The notes beneath the pieces are model-generated. The model searched no databases, had not been told where the DNA came from, and saw nothing but the letters and a program-made list of their open reading frames with translations. The position numbers were made by a program, and so were the translations under genes. A stretch of DNA of 64,000 nucleotides from Cupriavidus sp. YR651 (GTDB taxonomy: Bacteria > Pseudomonadota > Gammaproteobacteria > Burkholderiales > Burkholderiaceae), in the NCBI RefSeq assembly GCF_900101625.1, contig NZ_FMYZ01000002.1, positions 558,001 through 622,000 of the forward strand, given 5' to 3'. Below, in pieces: positions 54,401 to 63,125 of the stretch (the first letter of the stretch is position 1; the number at the start of each line of letters is the position of its first letter).

Positions 54401-57400
54401 TCGCGCTGCGCGTGGCCCACACGCTGCAGGGCAGCGCATCGACGGTCGGACTGGAGCCGGTGCGCGAGATCGCCGAGTCGCTGGAACAACTGCTGCTGTT
54501 GCTGGGCCGCCATCCGGTGGTCATGCATCCGGGCGATTTCCGCCTGCTGGAGCAGGCCGTGGATCGCCTGCGCGCGATGCTGCACCAGTTCGCCGCCGGG
54601 GTCTGGCCCGATGCCGATCCGGCGCTGTGCCGCGAGCTGAACGACTTTGGCGAGCGCGCGCTGGTGCGCCCGCGCGCGGCGGTGTCCGGCCAGCAGGCCC
54701 CTGCCGAGCAGGAAGGCTCCGTGGCACGGCTGTTCGGCCAGATGCCGCAGGCGCCGGTGTTGCCACTGGTGACCGAACCCGCCGCGCCGGCCGCCGGGCT
54801 GCCGCCCGTCACGGATATGCCGGTCAAGCTGACGCCGATCACGTCGCTGCCGCCGATGTCGGCGCCCACGCTCACACCTGTGACGGCCGTCACGCCGGGC
54901 TCGGCTGCGCATGACGCCGTGATCATTTCGCTGCCCACGCAATCCCGGCACGACTCGGTGGCCGTGGCGCACGTGTCGTCGCAATCGCCGGAGACGCTGC
55001 AACCGGACGACGCCGAACTCGATGCCTCGTCGCTGGACCAGGATCTCGTCGACATCTTCCTGGAAGAAGCGCACGGCAGCCTGCCGGAGCTGGGCAAGCT
55101 GCTGCGCACGTGGGAATCCGCGCCGGAAGATACGCAGCATGGCGGGCTCGTCCTGCGCGCGCTGCATACGCTGAAGGGCAGTGCGCGGATGGCCGGCGCG
55201 ATGGCGCTGGGCCAGGCGGCTCACGAAATGGAAACGCTGCTGGAAGCCAGCGTGCGGGGCCAGCGCGTGACGCCGGATCTGTTTGGCCGACTGTATGCGT
55301 GGTACGACCGCATCCTGGCGCATGTGGATGCGCTCCAGAACGGCCGCCTGCTGCCTGTGGACGATGCCGATGTGGTGAACGGGCTGGTGGAAGCACCGGT
55401 CGAGCCCGCCGCATCGGTCGAAGACCAACCGTCGCAGGCGTCGACGGGTACCGCGCTGGTAACGGCCGCCGCGCCGCTCGTGCCGGCGACGCCGACAGCG
55501 ATCCCGGCCGACCCCGAGCGTCAGCGCGCACTGGTGCGCGTGCAGGCCCGTACGCTCGACACGCTGATCACCGATGCCGGCGAAGTGGGCGCCACGCGCG
55601 CACGTCTGGACAGCGAGCTGGAAGCGCTGCGTTCCTACCTGGGCGAACTGAACGACAACGTGGGACGTTTGCGCACGCAGCTGCGCGAGATCGAAATCCA
55701 GGCGGAAACGCAGATGGCCTCGCGTATCGCCGATTCGCAGCACAACCAGGAGTTCGACCCGCTCGAGTTCGACCGCTTCACGCGCTTCCAGGAACTGACG
55801 CGGATGATGGCCGAGTCGGTGAACGACGTGGCAACGGTGGAGCAGAACCTGCAGCGCGGCTTCGACCGCGCCTCGGGCGACCTGGCGGCGCAGGCCCGGC
55901 TGACGCGTGGCCTGCAGCGCGGCCTGATGCAGGCGCGCATGGTGCAGTTCGACGCGCTGGCCGAACGTCTCTATCGCGTGGCACGCCAGTCGGCCACCGA
56001 AACCGGCAAGGAAGTGCGCCTGCTGATCAAGGGCGGCACGGTGGAAATCGACCGCTCGGTGCTGGACCGCATGGCCGGTCCGATCGAACACCTGATCCGC
56101 AACGCCGTGGTTCACGGCATCGAGCCGGCGGAGATTCGCCGCGCCGCGGGCAAGTCGACGACCGGCGCGCTGACGCTGGAAGTGCAGCAGGAAGGCAACG
56201 AAGTCGTGCTGACCTTCTTCGACGATGGCGGTGGCCTGAACCTCGCGCGGATTCGCGAGCGCGCCATCGCGCGCCAGTTGCTCACGCACGATGACGAAGC
56301 CAGCGATGCGCGCCTGACGGAGATGATCTTCGCGCCGGGCTTCTCGACGGCGGATTCGGTGTCGGAGCTGGCGGGCCGTGGCGTGGGCATGGACGTGGTG
56401 CGCGCGGAAACCGTGGCGCTCGGCGGCCGGATCACGCTGTCGACGGATGCCGGCCGTGGCACCAGCTTCACGGTGCACCTGCCGCTGACCACGGCCATTA
56501 CGCAGGTGCTGCTGGTCTCGCTGGGCGGGCGCCTGTATGCGATGCCAAGCGGCATGATCGACCAGGTCCACCAGTTGCGCGAGAAGCCGCTGCTCGAGGC
56601 CTATAACGCCGGCCGCTTCGGCGCTGCCGGTGCCGATGCGCCGTTCTTCTACTTCGGCACGCTGCTGGAGGAGAGCGCCGCGATGGCGTCCGGCCGCAAG
56701 TACTCGCCAGTGGTGGTGGTGCGCTCCGGCGCCGAGCGCGTGGCCGTCCACGTCGACGACGTGATCGGCAACCGCGAAGTGGTGGTGAAGCACATCGGCC
56801 CGCATCTGGCACGTCTGGAAGGGATTGCCGGCGCCACCACCCTCGGTGATGGCGAGATCGTGCTGATCTACAACCCGGTGGTACTGGCCCAGCGCTTTGT
56901 GCGCGAACGCGGCGAGGTGGTGCCGACGACGCTGCTGCCCGCACCCGCAACGATGGGTGCCGTGGCCGAATTCGGTGCCGGCCAGCCGGTACCGGTGGCG
57001 GGCCTGGTGACGCAGCCTACCGTGATGGTGGTGGACGATTCGCTGACCGTGCGCAAGGCCAGCCAGCGGCTGCTGTCGCGCGCGGGATACCAGGTGGTGC
57101 TGGCCCGCGACGGTGTGGACGCCCTGCGGCAGTTGCAGGAAGTCATGCCGGACGCGATGCTGGTGGATATCGAGATGCCGAACATGGACGGCTTCGATCT
57201 CACGCGGAACGTCCGTGCCGACAGCCGTACCAGCCACATGCCGGTGGTGATGATCACGTCGCGGACGGCGGAGAAGCACCGCCGCTACGCGGCCGAGATC
57301 GGCGTGAACGTGTACCTCGGCAAGCCGTTCAACGAAGACGAGCTGCTGCGCACGCTGCAACAGCTGATCGGCAAGAAGGCGGAGGGCACGGCAGGGTCGG

Positions 57401-57426
57401 TGGCACAGATGCTGGGCGAGGCCTGA
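51460..57426 (+). CDS. chpA: Hybrid chemotaxis kinase ChpA/PilL
   Basis: CheA-type hybrid histidine kinase of 1988 residues for the Pil-Chp system. Three phosphotransfer (HPt) sites are clear: His793 (FHTLKGSSRMVGL), His987 (AHTLQGSASTVGL, Lys replaced by Gln) and His1236 (LHTLKGSARMAGA). A fourth, degenerate HPt-like site is at His92 (LHQAAGAVHIVGL). The ATPase domain has the N-box Asn1548 (HLIRNAVVHGIE), G1 (DDGGGLN) and G2 (GRGVGMDVV). A CheW-like regulatory domain follows (about 1660-1810), then a C-terminal receiver with phospho-acceptor Asp1903 (AMLVDIEMPNMDGF). It starts 30 bases after pilJ and closes the operon. Confidence 0.96.
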   Translation: MSLNSPVSSDVAELAAPQSSQAPEAAPVPPAEASAVPQRDLSVLAWLAPSLRSALDDAATELGHYVDEIQQAPEALGARDTTSLRLAGQQLHQAAGAVHIVGLRGVDAYCQALRRLLEAIDAGTVAPTPETFGVFRRGVQALAEYVDDLMAGDPEDPLRLFRTYADALTLMGDERVHPADLWLEELQMLPGIVLPTRSTSSVTRARQRFEAALLKALRLPTPCTDGALLREAYLPLQTALDEVRNHEQDARRTTDTPDRGIWQVLAMVFRGLAHGLLPSDLLAKRFAARSHLLLRQYLQGQVRVPQALLNDAVFLLVSTALTPDGPEDTTPPATQAAVQVLRADIARVLLAFRVDPAHAVARADYRLRYYGWLDPIDTRNLQTAAAAIERAAGDDASGWELALASLAEAAQPLAQPSLQHCLTAAAAYAGQRNAPGEALGPVGVALFLSRALAMPWRVHGNSGHASATEFAQRCDTLSACLADPAATAPDWLAAMVEAAGAQAQRAEAVSQLRAQLDSGESWLDTFDRNAARPDAVNSLGDAAQAFGALLATLERLQGSAAMPDGIEEAANAALAAARSVLQHLDVLRDTETQPSRVALLSEIAAELGAVHAFADTLEFGRSKAEVGDDDLLAPRQTDVVPASALAAARGAAMDAIRVAAGADSPEIQRLRTALQAVSDQAAIDDDASLRRQASEATTQLHAWLAGSDSAAERMVVALAEPLPSAAAQMAAQMAVVPAAAPLPADAAAIDAELLEIFLSEAEEVLGNIASDLPGGLDVLRDADMLSRTRRAFHTLKGSSRMVGLNRYGEAAWAIEQVMNLWIAESREPVPELLALLHHAHDLLKEWAIALQADPFTVRDIAPLVDEAQAVRDPGQAATAPVEPVAEVDPLDALLAAADANDAAIAARAPEQVAEAEDTNVLPFRLSGGLGSDDDNYKVIGPVRIGLALYNVYLQEADDLLRQFATDLSEWKHENHPCPSELALRVAHTLQGSASTVGLEPVREIAESLEQLLLLLGRHPVVMHPGDFRLLEQAVDRLRAMLHQFAAGVWPDADPALCRELNDFGERALVRPRAAVSGQQAPAEQEGSVARLFGQMPQAPVLPLVTEPAAPAAGLPPVTDMPVKLTPITSLPPMSAPTLTPVTAVTPGSAAHDAVIISLPTQSRHDSVAVAHVSSQSPETLQPDDAELDASSLDQDLVDIFLEEAHGSLPELGKLLRTWESAPEDTQHGGLVLRALHTLKGSARMAGAMALGQAAHEMETLLEASVRGQRVTPDLFGRLYAWYDRILAHVDALQNGRLLPVDDADVVNGLVEAPVEPAASVEDQPSQASTGTALVTAAAPLVPATPTAIPADPERQRALVRVQARTLDTLITDAGEVGATRARLDSELEALRSYLGELNDNVGRLRTQLREIEIQAETQMASRIADSQHNQEFDPLEFDRFTRFQELTRMMAESVNDVATVEQNLQRGFDRASGDLAAQARLTRGLQRGLMQARMVQFDALAERLYRVARQSATETGKEVRLLIKGGTVEIDRSVLDRMAGPIEHLIRNAVVHGIEPAEIRRAAGKSTTGALTLEVQQEGNEVVLTFFDDGGGLNLARIRERAIARQLLTHDDEASDARLTEMIFAPGFSTADSVSELAGRGVGMDVVRAETVALGGRITLSTDAGRGTSFTVHLPLTTAITQVLLVSLGGRLYAMPSGMIDQVHQLREKPLLEAYNAGRFGAAGADAPFFYFGTLLEESAAMASGRKYSPVVVVRSGAERVAVHVDDVIGNREVVVKHIGPHLARLEGIAGATTLGDGEIVLIYNPVVLAQRFVRERGEVVPTTLLPAPATMGAVAEFGAGQPVPVAGLVTQPTVMVVDDSLTVRKASQRLLSRAGYQVVLARDGVDALRQLQEVMPDAMLVDIEMPNMDGFDLTRNVRADSRTSHMPVVMITSRTAEKHRRYAAEIGVNVYLGKPFNEDELLRTLQQLIGKKAEGTAGSVAQMLGEA

Positions 57427-57516
57427 GGCAACACGCATCAGGCTTCGGGCATCACGCATCGCGCATCGGGTATCTGACGAAGCACTGCGTCGGACCCGAC
57501 AGCGCACCCGGCAGAT

Positions 57517-57551
57517 AAAAAAAGCGCGGACAGCAATGTCCGCGCTTTTTT
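57517..57551. terminator. Bidirectional terminator, chpA / MFS gene
   Basis: A perfect stem, GCGCGGACA-GCAA-TGTCCGCGC (57524-57545), flanked by an A-run (57517-57523) and a T-run (57546-57551). It serves both the rightward chpA operon and the leftward transporter operon. Confidence 0.93.
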
Positions 57552-57594
57552 GCTTTCCGCCTGCTGGCGCGTTGACCAGCGGGGCAGGTGCAGC

Positions 57595-58905
57595 TCAGTC
57601 CCGCTTGCCGACCATCCGTGCCGGCACCGACAACGTCAGCGCCGCGCCCACCACCAGGCAGACCGCCAGCAGGTACATGCCGGTGTCCGTGCTGTGCGTC
57701 AGGTCCTTCAGCCAGCCCACCGCATACGGGCTGATGAATCCGGCCAGGTTACCCAGCGAGTTGATCAGCGCGATACCGGCCGCCGCGCCCGTGCCGGCCA
57801 GGAAGGCCGTCGGCAGACTCCAGAACAGCGGCAGCGTGGTGAGGATGCCGATTGTCGCCAGCGTCAGCGCCACCATGGCCAGCGTGGTGTCGCCGTGCCA
57901 CTGCACCGACAGCACCAGCCCCACCGCACCCGCCAGCGCCGGCAGCGCGATGTGCCAGCGCCGCTCGCCACTGCGGTCCGCGCTGTAGGCCACCAGGATC
58001 ATGCCGATCACCGCGCAGCCGTAGGGAATCGCCGTCAGCAGGCCGATGTCGAGCGCGCCCTTTACACCGGTCTGCTTGATGATCGTCGGCAGCCAGAAGC
58101 TCACGCCGTACAGGCCCATCACGAAGCAGAAGTAGATCGCACTCATCAGCCACACGCGCGGGCTGGCCAGCACCTTGCTCACGGGCGGGTCTTCCTTGTG
58201 CTGGTCTTCGTCGGCGATATTGCGCTCCAGCAGCGCCTTTTCGTCGGCCGTCAGCCACTTGGCGTGCGAGATGCGGTCGTCCAGGTAGGCGAGCACCCAC
58301 AGGCCGACGAGGATCGACGGAATGCCTTCCAGCAGGAACATCCATTGCCAGCCGGCCCAGCCGTTGTGACCGTCGAACGACTGCATGACCCAGCCTGACA
58401 GCGGGCCGCCGATCACGCCGGACAACGCAATGGCCGTCATGAAGAACGTGGTGGTGCGGCCGCGCCGGTTGGCCGGGTACCAGTAGGTCAGGTACAGGAT
58501 GATGCCGGGGAAGAAGCCGGCTTCCGCCACGCCCAGCAGGAAGCGCAGCACGTAGAACATCGTCGGCGTGGTGACGAACATCATCGCCGCCGAGATCAGC
58601 CCCCACGTGATCATGATCCGCGCGATCCAGATGCGCGCGCCTACCTTGTGCAGGATCACGTTGCTCGGCACCTCGAACAGGAAGTAGCCGATGAAGAAGA
58701 TCCCCGCGCCCAGGCCGTAGATGGTCTCGCTGAACTTCAGGTCGTTGAGCATCTGCAGCTTGGCAAAGCCCACGTTGACGCGGTCCAGATAGGCCACCAC
58801 GTAGCAAAGCAGCAGGAACGGCACCAGCCGCCAGCTCACCTTGCGATAGGTGGCGTCCTCGAAGCCGGCGTCGCGCACGCCGGGATTGACTGCGGTCGTG
58901 GTCAT
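57595..58905 (-). CDS. MFS transporter, anion:cation symporter type
   Basis: Twelve-helix MFS protein of 436 residues of the ACS family, whose members carry organic anions such as phthalate, tartrate or hexuronates. Early signature: FLLLCYVVAYLDRVNVGFAKLQML (about 30-53) and GYFLFEVPSNVILHKVGARIWIARIMITWG; RFLLGVAEAGFFPGIILYLTYWYP is typical of TtuB-like permeases. GAGGAG lies six bases before ATG 58905. It follows the SDR gene by 72 bases, so the two may form a uptake-and-oxidation pair for a hydroxy-acid or similar compound. Confidence 0.92.
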   Translation of the reverse strand: MTTTAVNPGVRDAGFEDATYRKVSWRLVPFLLLCYVVAYLDRVNVGFAKLQMLNDLKFSETIYGLGAGIFFIGYFLFEVPSNVILHKVGARIWIARIMITWGLISAAMMFVTTPTMFYVLRFLLGVAEAGFFPGIILYLTYWYPANRRGRTTTFFMTAIALSGVIGGPLSGWVMQSFDGHNGWAGWQWMFLLEGIPSILVGLWVLAYLDDRISHAKWLTADEKALLERNIADEDQHKEDPPVSKVLASPRVWLMSAIYFCFVMGLYGVSFWLPTIIKQTGVKGALDIGLLTAIPYGCAVIGMILVAYSADRSGERRWHIALPALAGAVGLVLSVQWHGDTTLAMVALTLATIGILTTLPLFWSLPTAFLAGTGAAAGIALINSLGNLAGFISPYAVGWLKDLTHSTDTGMYLLAVCLVVGAALTLSVPARMVGKRD

Positions 58906-58977
58906 GGTTGTCTCCTCATTGGGTATGGTTTTATTTACGACGTACCGCGGGTTGAAAAATGGGTCAGGACGAGGGCG

Positions 58978-59739
58978 CTAGACGCAGCGTCCGCCGTCCA
59001 CTTCGATGCAGGTGCCAGTGATGAAGGCGGCCTCGTCGGAGGCCAGGTACAGGCAGGCGTTGGCCACGTCCTGCGGGGTCGACATGCGGCCCATCGGGAT
59101 CGTGGCGAGAAATTTGGCGCGGTTCTCGGGGGTATCGGGCACGCCCATGAATTGCTCGAGCAGGCCGGTGGCGCCGATCACGGGATTCACGCAGTTCACG
59201 CGGATATTGTCCGGGCCCAGTTCGGCGGCCATGGCCTTGCTGGCGACGATCACCGCGCCCTTGCTGCCGTTGTACCAGACCAGGCCCGGGCGCGGCCGGA
59301 TGCCGGCCGTGGATGCGATGTTGACGAAGTTGCCACCGCCACGGCGGCGGAAGTGCGGAATGAAGTGATGCGCCGACCAGTAGATGCTCTTGACGTTGAC
59401 CGCGTAGACGCGGTCGAACTCTTCCTCGGTCACTTCCATGATCGGCTTGTTGCGGTGGGTCGTGCCGGCGTTGTTGACGACGATATGCACGTCGCCGAAA
59501 GCGGCAAGCGTGGCGTCGCGCATCGCCGCCACGTCAGCGCCTTGCGCCACGTCCGCACGTACCGCGCGGGCCTGGCCGCCCGCGTCGCGGATGGCCCTGG
59601 CCACGATTTCCGCGGCGTCCAGGTTCAGGTCCGCCACCATCACACTGGCGCCTTCCCGCGCGAAGGTGTGGGCAATGCCCTCGCCGAAGCCGGAACCGCC
59701 GCCCGTGACTACCGCTACCTTGCCAGCCAGCCTTGCCAT
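58978..59739 (-). CDS. SDR-family oxidoreductase
   Basis: Classical short-chain dehydrogenase/reductase of 253 residues. Cofactor motif TGGGSGFGEGIA (12-23), NNAG (88-91), catalytic Ser in NIASTAGI and the YxxxK pair in WYNGSKGAVIVASKAMA (Tyr-Asn-Gly-Ser-Lys). ADLN after the second strand favours NAD over NADP. The FabG/glucose-dehydrogenase-like C-terminus ITGTCIEVDGGRCV is intact. AGGAG precedes ATG 59739. First of a pair with an ACS-type transporter; substrate unknown. Confidence 0.93.
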   Translation of the reverse strand: MARLAGKVAVVTGGGSGFGEGIAHTFAREGASVMVADLNLDAAEIVARAIRDAGGQARAVRADVAQGADVAAMRDATLAAFGDVHIVVNNAGTTHRNKPIMEVTEEEFDRVYAVNVKSIYWSAHHFIPHFRRRGGGNFVNIASTAGIRPRPGLVWYNGSKGAVIVASKAMAAELGPDNIRVNCVNPVIGATGLLEQFMGVPDTPENRAKFLATIPMGRMSTPQDVANACLYLASDEAAFITGTCIEVDGGRCV

Positions 59740-59870
59740 TGCATGTCTCCTGTTGATGCCCGCCGCGATCTTGGTGCCGCTGGCGGGCCGTGCATCGGTG
59801 AAAAATTCGAGAGGTTTTAGTCGGAAAAGGTGTTCGGCGGCGCAGCCCGATTCTTTTGTTCGTGCTTCCT

Positions 59871-59995
59871 GGAGGTTGTATAAAAATGAAGCGAAGCGGT
59901 TCTGGCTAGGCGCGCGGCCGCAGACAGTACAAGTAGTACGGCAAGCGAATGTGGCTAACCCGGCAACGACGCCAGATCTTTTTTGAACAACCTCC
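59871..59995. repeat. Structured intergenic repeat, copy B (125 bp)
   Basis: It is an inverted relative of copy A (26948-27152). Terminal inverted repeats begin GGAGGTTGT at both ends (59871-59879 and complement at 59987-59995), then A-rich runs. The core (CTGGCTAGG ... GCGGCCGCAGACAGTACAAG ... GCAACGACGCCAGA) matches copy A at about 90%. The internal three-hairpin section of copy A is absent. Its last base is also the final base of the stop codon of the small membrane gene. Confidence 0.85.
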
Positions 59996-60237
59996 TAGTG
60001 AGAGAACGGTCCCCGGCCGCGCAGGGCGTTGGCGACCATCATCACCGCCAGCAGGAAGGGCAGCGCGACATAGAGGCACCAGTGGACGCGGTCGCCCACC
60101 GTCTCGCCCCATTTGCGCTTGAAGACTTGCAGGCGGGGCATGCCGGATGGGTTGGTGGCGCGCTTGTTCCGGACATGCCACGCCATCCAGAAAAAGAAGA
60201 TGGCAAATGCGATCGACAGAAAATTGATGTTACCCAT
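59995..60237 (-). CDS. Small membrane protein coupled to aldehyde dehydrogenase
   Basis: Protein of 80 residues with two predicted helices: NFLSIAFAIFFFWMAWHVRN at the start and HWCLYVALPFLLAVMMVANAL near the end, with a basic loop between (RLQVFKRKWGETVGDRV). No family recognised. ATG 60237 overlaps the end of the aldehyde dehydrogenase gene by eight bases, so translation is likely coupled. The structured repeat copy B begins on its last stop-codon base. Confidence 0.75.
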   Translation of the reverse strand: MGNINFLSIAFAIFFFWMAWHVRNKRATNPSGMPRLQVFKRKWGETVGDRVHWCLYVALPFLLAVMMVANALRGRGPFSH

Positions 60238-61666
60238 GTTGAATGGCAATGGTTTTCAGAGTGGTGAATCCGTACAGGGCCTCGAAGCCCTTTTCACGGC
60301 CGTAGCCGGACTGGCCGGTGCCGCCGAATGGCAGCTCCACGCCGCCGCCGGCACCGTAGTTGTTGATGAAGACCTGGCCGGCGCGCAGCTTGCGGGCCAG
60401 GCGCATCTGGCGTGCGCCGTCGCGCGTCCACAGGCCGGCCACCAGTCCGTACGCCGTGCCGTTGGCCAGGCGCACGGCCTCGTCCTCGGTATCGAACGGC
60501 ATGGCGGCCAGCAGCGGGCCGAAGACTTCCTCCTGGGCCAGGCGGTGCGTTGGCGGAACGTCGCGGAACAGCATCGGCACCTGGTAGTAGCCGGACTCCG
60601 GCGCCTCGCCGACGATCTGGCCCTGCGCCATCACGGCGATGCCGGCGTGCTGGGCATCGGAGACGAAATCCCACACGCGCTGCTGTTGCCTGCGGCTGAT
60701 CAGCGGGCCGCATTCGAGGTCCAGTTCCGACGGTCCCACGCGCAGCGATTCGAACACGCCGGACAGCCGATCCAGCAGCGCCTCGTAGACGGGACGCTCC
60801 ACCAGCAGGCGGCTGCCGGCTGAACAGGTCTGGCCGGCATTCTGGACGATGCCATTGACCACCACGGGCAGCAGCGCGTCCAGATCGGCATCGGCAAACA
60901 CCAGCTGCGGCGACTTGCCGCCAAGCTCGAGCGTCACCGGGACGTGATTCTCGGCCGCAAGCTGGGCCACGAGCTTGCCGGTCTCGGGCGATCCCGTGAA
61001 CGAGATATGGTTGATCCCCGGATGCCGGGCTAGCGCGGCGCCGGCCTCATGGCCGTAGCCCGTGACGATATTGAGCGCGCCTTCGGGCAGGCCGGCTTCG
61101 GCGGCCAGCTCGGCCACGCGCAGCAGTGACAGGCAGGCGTCCTCGGCCGGCTTGACCACGCAGGCGTTGCCGGTGGCCAGCGCCGCGCCCACGCTGCGGC
61201 CGAAGATCTGCAGAGGATAGTTCCACGGGATGATGTGGCCGGTCACGCCGTGCGGCTCGCGGATGGTCAGCACCGTGTAGCCGGGCTGGTAGGGAATGGT
61301 CTGGCCGTGGAGCTTGTCCACGGCGCCGGCGTAGAACTCGAAGTAGCGCGCGACGGCACGGGCGTCGGCGCGGGCCTGGCGCAGCGGCTTGCCGGTATCG
61401 CGGGCTTCCAGCTCGGTCAGTTCGTCCTCATGGGCGATCAGGACCAGCGCCACCCGGTTCAGCAGGCGCACGCGATCGGCCGGGGCCATCGCACCCCAGG
61501 CGCCTTCGGCGGCCTGGCGGGCGGCGTGGACGGCCACGCTGATGTCGGTGCTGTTGCCGCGGGCGATCTCCGCAAACGGTTGGCCGCTGGAGGGGTCGAA
61601 TACCTTGATGCGCAGGCCGGAGTCGGGGGCGATCAGGCGGTTGGCGACGAAATGCTGGGCGTGCAT
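60230..61666 (-). CDS. NAD(P)-dependent aldehyde dehydrogenase
   Basis: Aldehyde dehydrogenase superfamily enzyme of 478 residues. The catalytic Cys is in QNAGQTCSAGSRLLVE (near residue 286) and the general base Glu in VTLELGGKSPQLVFADADLD (near 252). The cofactor segment IIPWNYPLQI and FTGSPETGKLV are typical, as is the closing GGTGQSGYGREKGFEALYGFTTLKTI. It oxidises an aldehyde to the acid; betaine-aldehyde- or aminobutyraldehyde-like members look similar, but the substrate is not known. A candidate operator lies 23 bases upstream of the start. Confidence 0.93.
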   Translation of the reverse strand: MHAQHFVANRLIAPDSGLRIKVFDPSSGQPFAEIARGNSTDISVAVHAARQAAEGAWGAMAPADRVRLLNRVALVLIAHEDELTELEARDTGKPLRQARADARAVARYFEFYAGAVDKLHGQTIPYQPGYTVLTIREPHGVTGHIIPWNYPLQIFGRSVGAALATGNACVVKPAEDACLSLLRVAELAAEAGLPEGALNIVTGYGHEAGAALARHPGINHISFTGSPETGKLVAQLAAENHVPVTLELGGKSPQLVFADADLDALLPVVVNGIVQNAGQTCSAGSRLLVERPVYEALLDRLSGVFESLRVGPSELDLECGPLISRRQQQRVWDFVSDAQHAGIAVMAQGQIVGEAPESGYYQVPMLFRDVPPTHRLAQEEVFGPLLAAMPFDTEDEAVRLANGTAYGLVAGLWTRDGARQMRLARKLRAGQVFINNYGAGGGVELPFGGTGQSGYGREKGFEALYGFTTLKTIAIQHG

Positions 61667-61688
61667 GGGTGCCTCCGGGGCTCAGGTT

Positions 61689-61704
61689 TTGAGCAAATGC
61701 TTAA
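61689..61704. promoter_or_regulatory. Near-palindromic operator candidate upstream of the aldehyde dehydrogenase
   Basis: TTGAGCA-AA-TGCTTAA (61689-61704) is symmetric at six of seven positions per arm. This form is common for TetR-family operators. It lies 23 bases before ATG 61666 of the dehydrogenase gene; the regulator is not in the window. Confidence 0.5.
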
Positions 61705-61828
61705 TCGGGAATGCCGCATTATCGCGCAGTGCGCGGGCCGCGCAAGGCACCTGCTTTGTCAGCGTGCGGTCAGGCCTGACCCGCTATAATGCCGCCCATC
61801 CCACAACACTGGCATTCGGAGAACTCGC

Positions 61829-62356
61829 ATGAGCTTCAACCTCGTCTCCCCGGGCAAGGACATTCCCAACGATTTCAACGTCATCATCGAGATCTCGGCC
61901 CAGAGCGATCCGGTGAAGTACGAGGCCGACAAGGAAACCGGCCTGCTGTTCGTCGACCGTTTCATCGGCACTGGCATGCGCTATCCGGCCAACTACGGCT
62001 TTATCCCCCAGACCCTGTCGGGCGACGGCGACCCCGTGGATGTGCTGGTGCTGACTCCGTTCCCGATCCTGGCTGGCGCTGTCGTGCGCTGCCGTGCGCT
62101 CGGCATGCTGAAGATGACCGACGAATCCGGCGTGGACGCCAAGCTGGTGGCCGTGCCTGTGGACAAGCTGTCGCCGGCCACCGCCTTCATGAAGGGCCTG
62201 TCGGATGTGCCGCAGAACCTGCTGGACCAGATCAAGCACTTCTTTGAGCACTACAAGGCACTCGAAGCCGGCAAGTGGGTGAAGGTGGACGGCTGGGCCG
62301 GCATCGAAGAAGCCCACAAGGAAATCATCGACGGCGTGGCGAACTACAAGAAGTAA
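61829..62356 (+). CDS. ppa: Inorganic pyrophosphatase
   Basis: Soluble family I pyrophosphatase of 175 residues; it splits pyrophosphate to phosphate and so drives biosynthetic reactions. The metal signature DGDPVDVLV (about 66-74) with [13 protein letters not shown] just before it is intact, and the length matches bacterial hexameric enzymes. GGAG lies before ATG 61829. A TATAAT at 61785-61790 is a likely -10; no good -35 is seen. Confidence 0.97.
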   Translation: MSFNLVSPGKDIPNDFNVIIEISAQSDPVKYEADKETGLLFVDRFIGTGMRYPANYGFIPQTLSGDGDPVDVLVLTPFPILAGAVVRCRALGMLKMTDESGVDAKLVAVPVDKLSPATAFMKGLSDVPQNLLDQIKHFFEHYKALEAGKWVKVDGWAGIEEAHKEIIDGVANYKK

Positions 62357-62385
62357 GCGGCACCCGGCGGCTTCTGCCAGAATGA

Positions 62386-62411
62386 ACCCCGCCAGCGTGC
62401 GGGGTTTTTTT
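62386..62411 (+). terminator. Terminator of ppa
   Basis: ACCCCGC-6-GCGGGGT (62386-62405) followed by a T-run to 62411. It lies 29 bases after the ppa stop. Confidence 0.92.
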
Positions 62412-62558
62412 ATGACTTCCGGGCGATCTTGCGGCCCCGGACTGGGCATCGCCCGCGATAGCGCGCGGCTTTGCACGCAGACGCGAAGCGAGTGCCGGAG
62501 CCTCCGCGCATCCCCCGGCAATCACCCAAGCGCCTGTTGCGCCGCACAAGGAGTCTTC

Positions 62559-63125
62559 ATGCGATTCGTGCCTGCCGCCGGAGAGCCGGACGGCATCCGC
62601 CGCTATGCGCCACCGCTGGTTTATCTGCACTGGGCGATGTTCGTGCTGGTGGGAGTGGCCTACGTCGCCATCAACCTGAAGGGGATGTTTCCCCGGGGCA
62701 GCGACGCCCGGTCGATGGCGATGGCCACCCATGAGGTTGCCGGCATCCTCGTGCTGGGGCTGGCCGCGCCAAGGCTGCTGTGGCGTCTCGTGGCCGGCGC
62801 ACCGCCGCCGGAGCCGGGCCCGCGATGGTCGCACGTGCTGGCGCATGGCGCCCACATCGTGCTGTATGCATTTCTCTTCGCCCAGCCGGTGCTGGGGTGG
62901 CTGACGGTCAATGCGACGGGGCATGCGGTCGAGCTGCGCTCGCTGGGGATCGTGCTGCCCACGCTGGTCTCGCCGGACAAGGCGCTGGGCACGACGTTGA
63001 AGGGCGTGCACGAATGGCTGGGGACGGCGTTCTACCTCGTCATCGGCCTGCATGCCATGGCCGCGCTGTTCCACCACTACATGCTTGGCGACAACACCCT
63101 GCGGCGGATGGGGCGCGGCCGCTGA
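62559..63125 (+). CDS. Cytochrome b561
   Basis: Four-helix di-heme b-type cytochrome of 188 residues in the inner membrane, accepting or passing electrons from quinol, often towards superoxide or periplasmic carriers. Histidine ligands are seen in VYLHWAMF (helix 1), ATHEVAGILVL (helix 2), LAHGAHIVLYAF (helix 3) and VHEWLGTAFYLVIGLHAMAALFHHY (helix 4). AAGGAG precedes ATG 62559. No partner genes lie beside it. Confidence 0.93.
   Translation: MRFVPAAGEPDGIRRYAPPLVYLHWAMFVLVGVAYVAINLKGMFPRGSDARSMAMATHEVAGILVLGLAAPRLLWRLVAGAPPPEPGPRWSHVLAHGAHIVLYAFLFAQPVLGWLTVNATGHAVELRSLGIVLPTLVSPDKALGTTLKGVHEWLGTAFYLVIGLHAMAALFHHYMLGDNTLRRMGRGR

Noticed and set aside
53962-57507. Open frame of 1181 codons on the minus strand
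   Set aside because: Antisense to the ChpA phosphotransfer, kinase and receiver domains; low-complexity translation with no family match.
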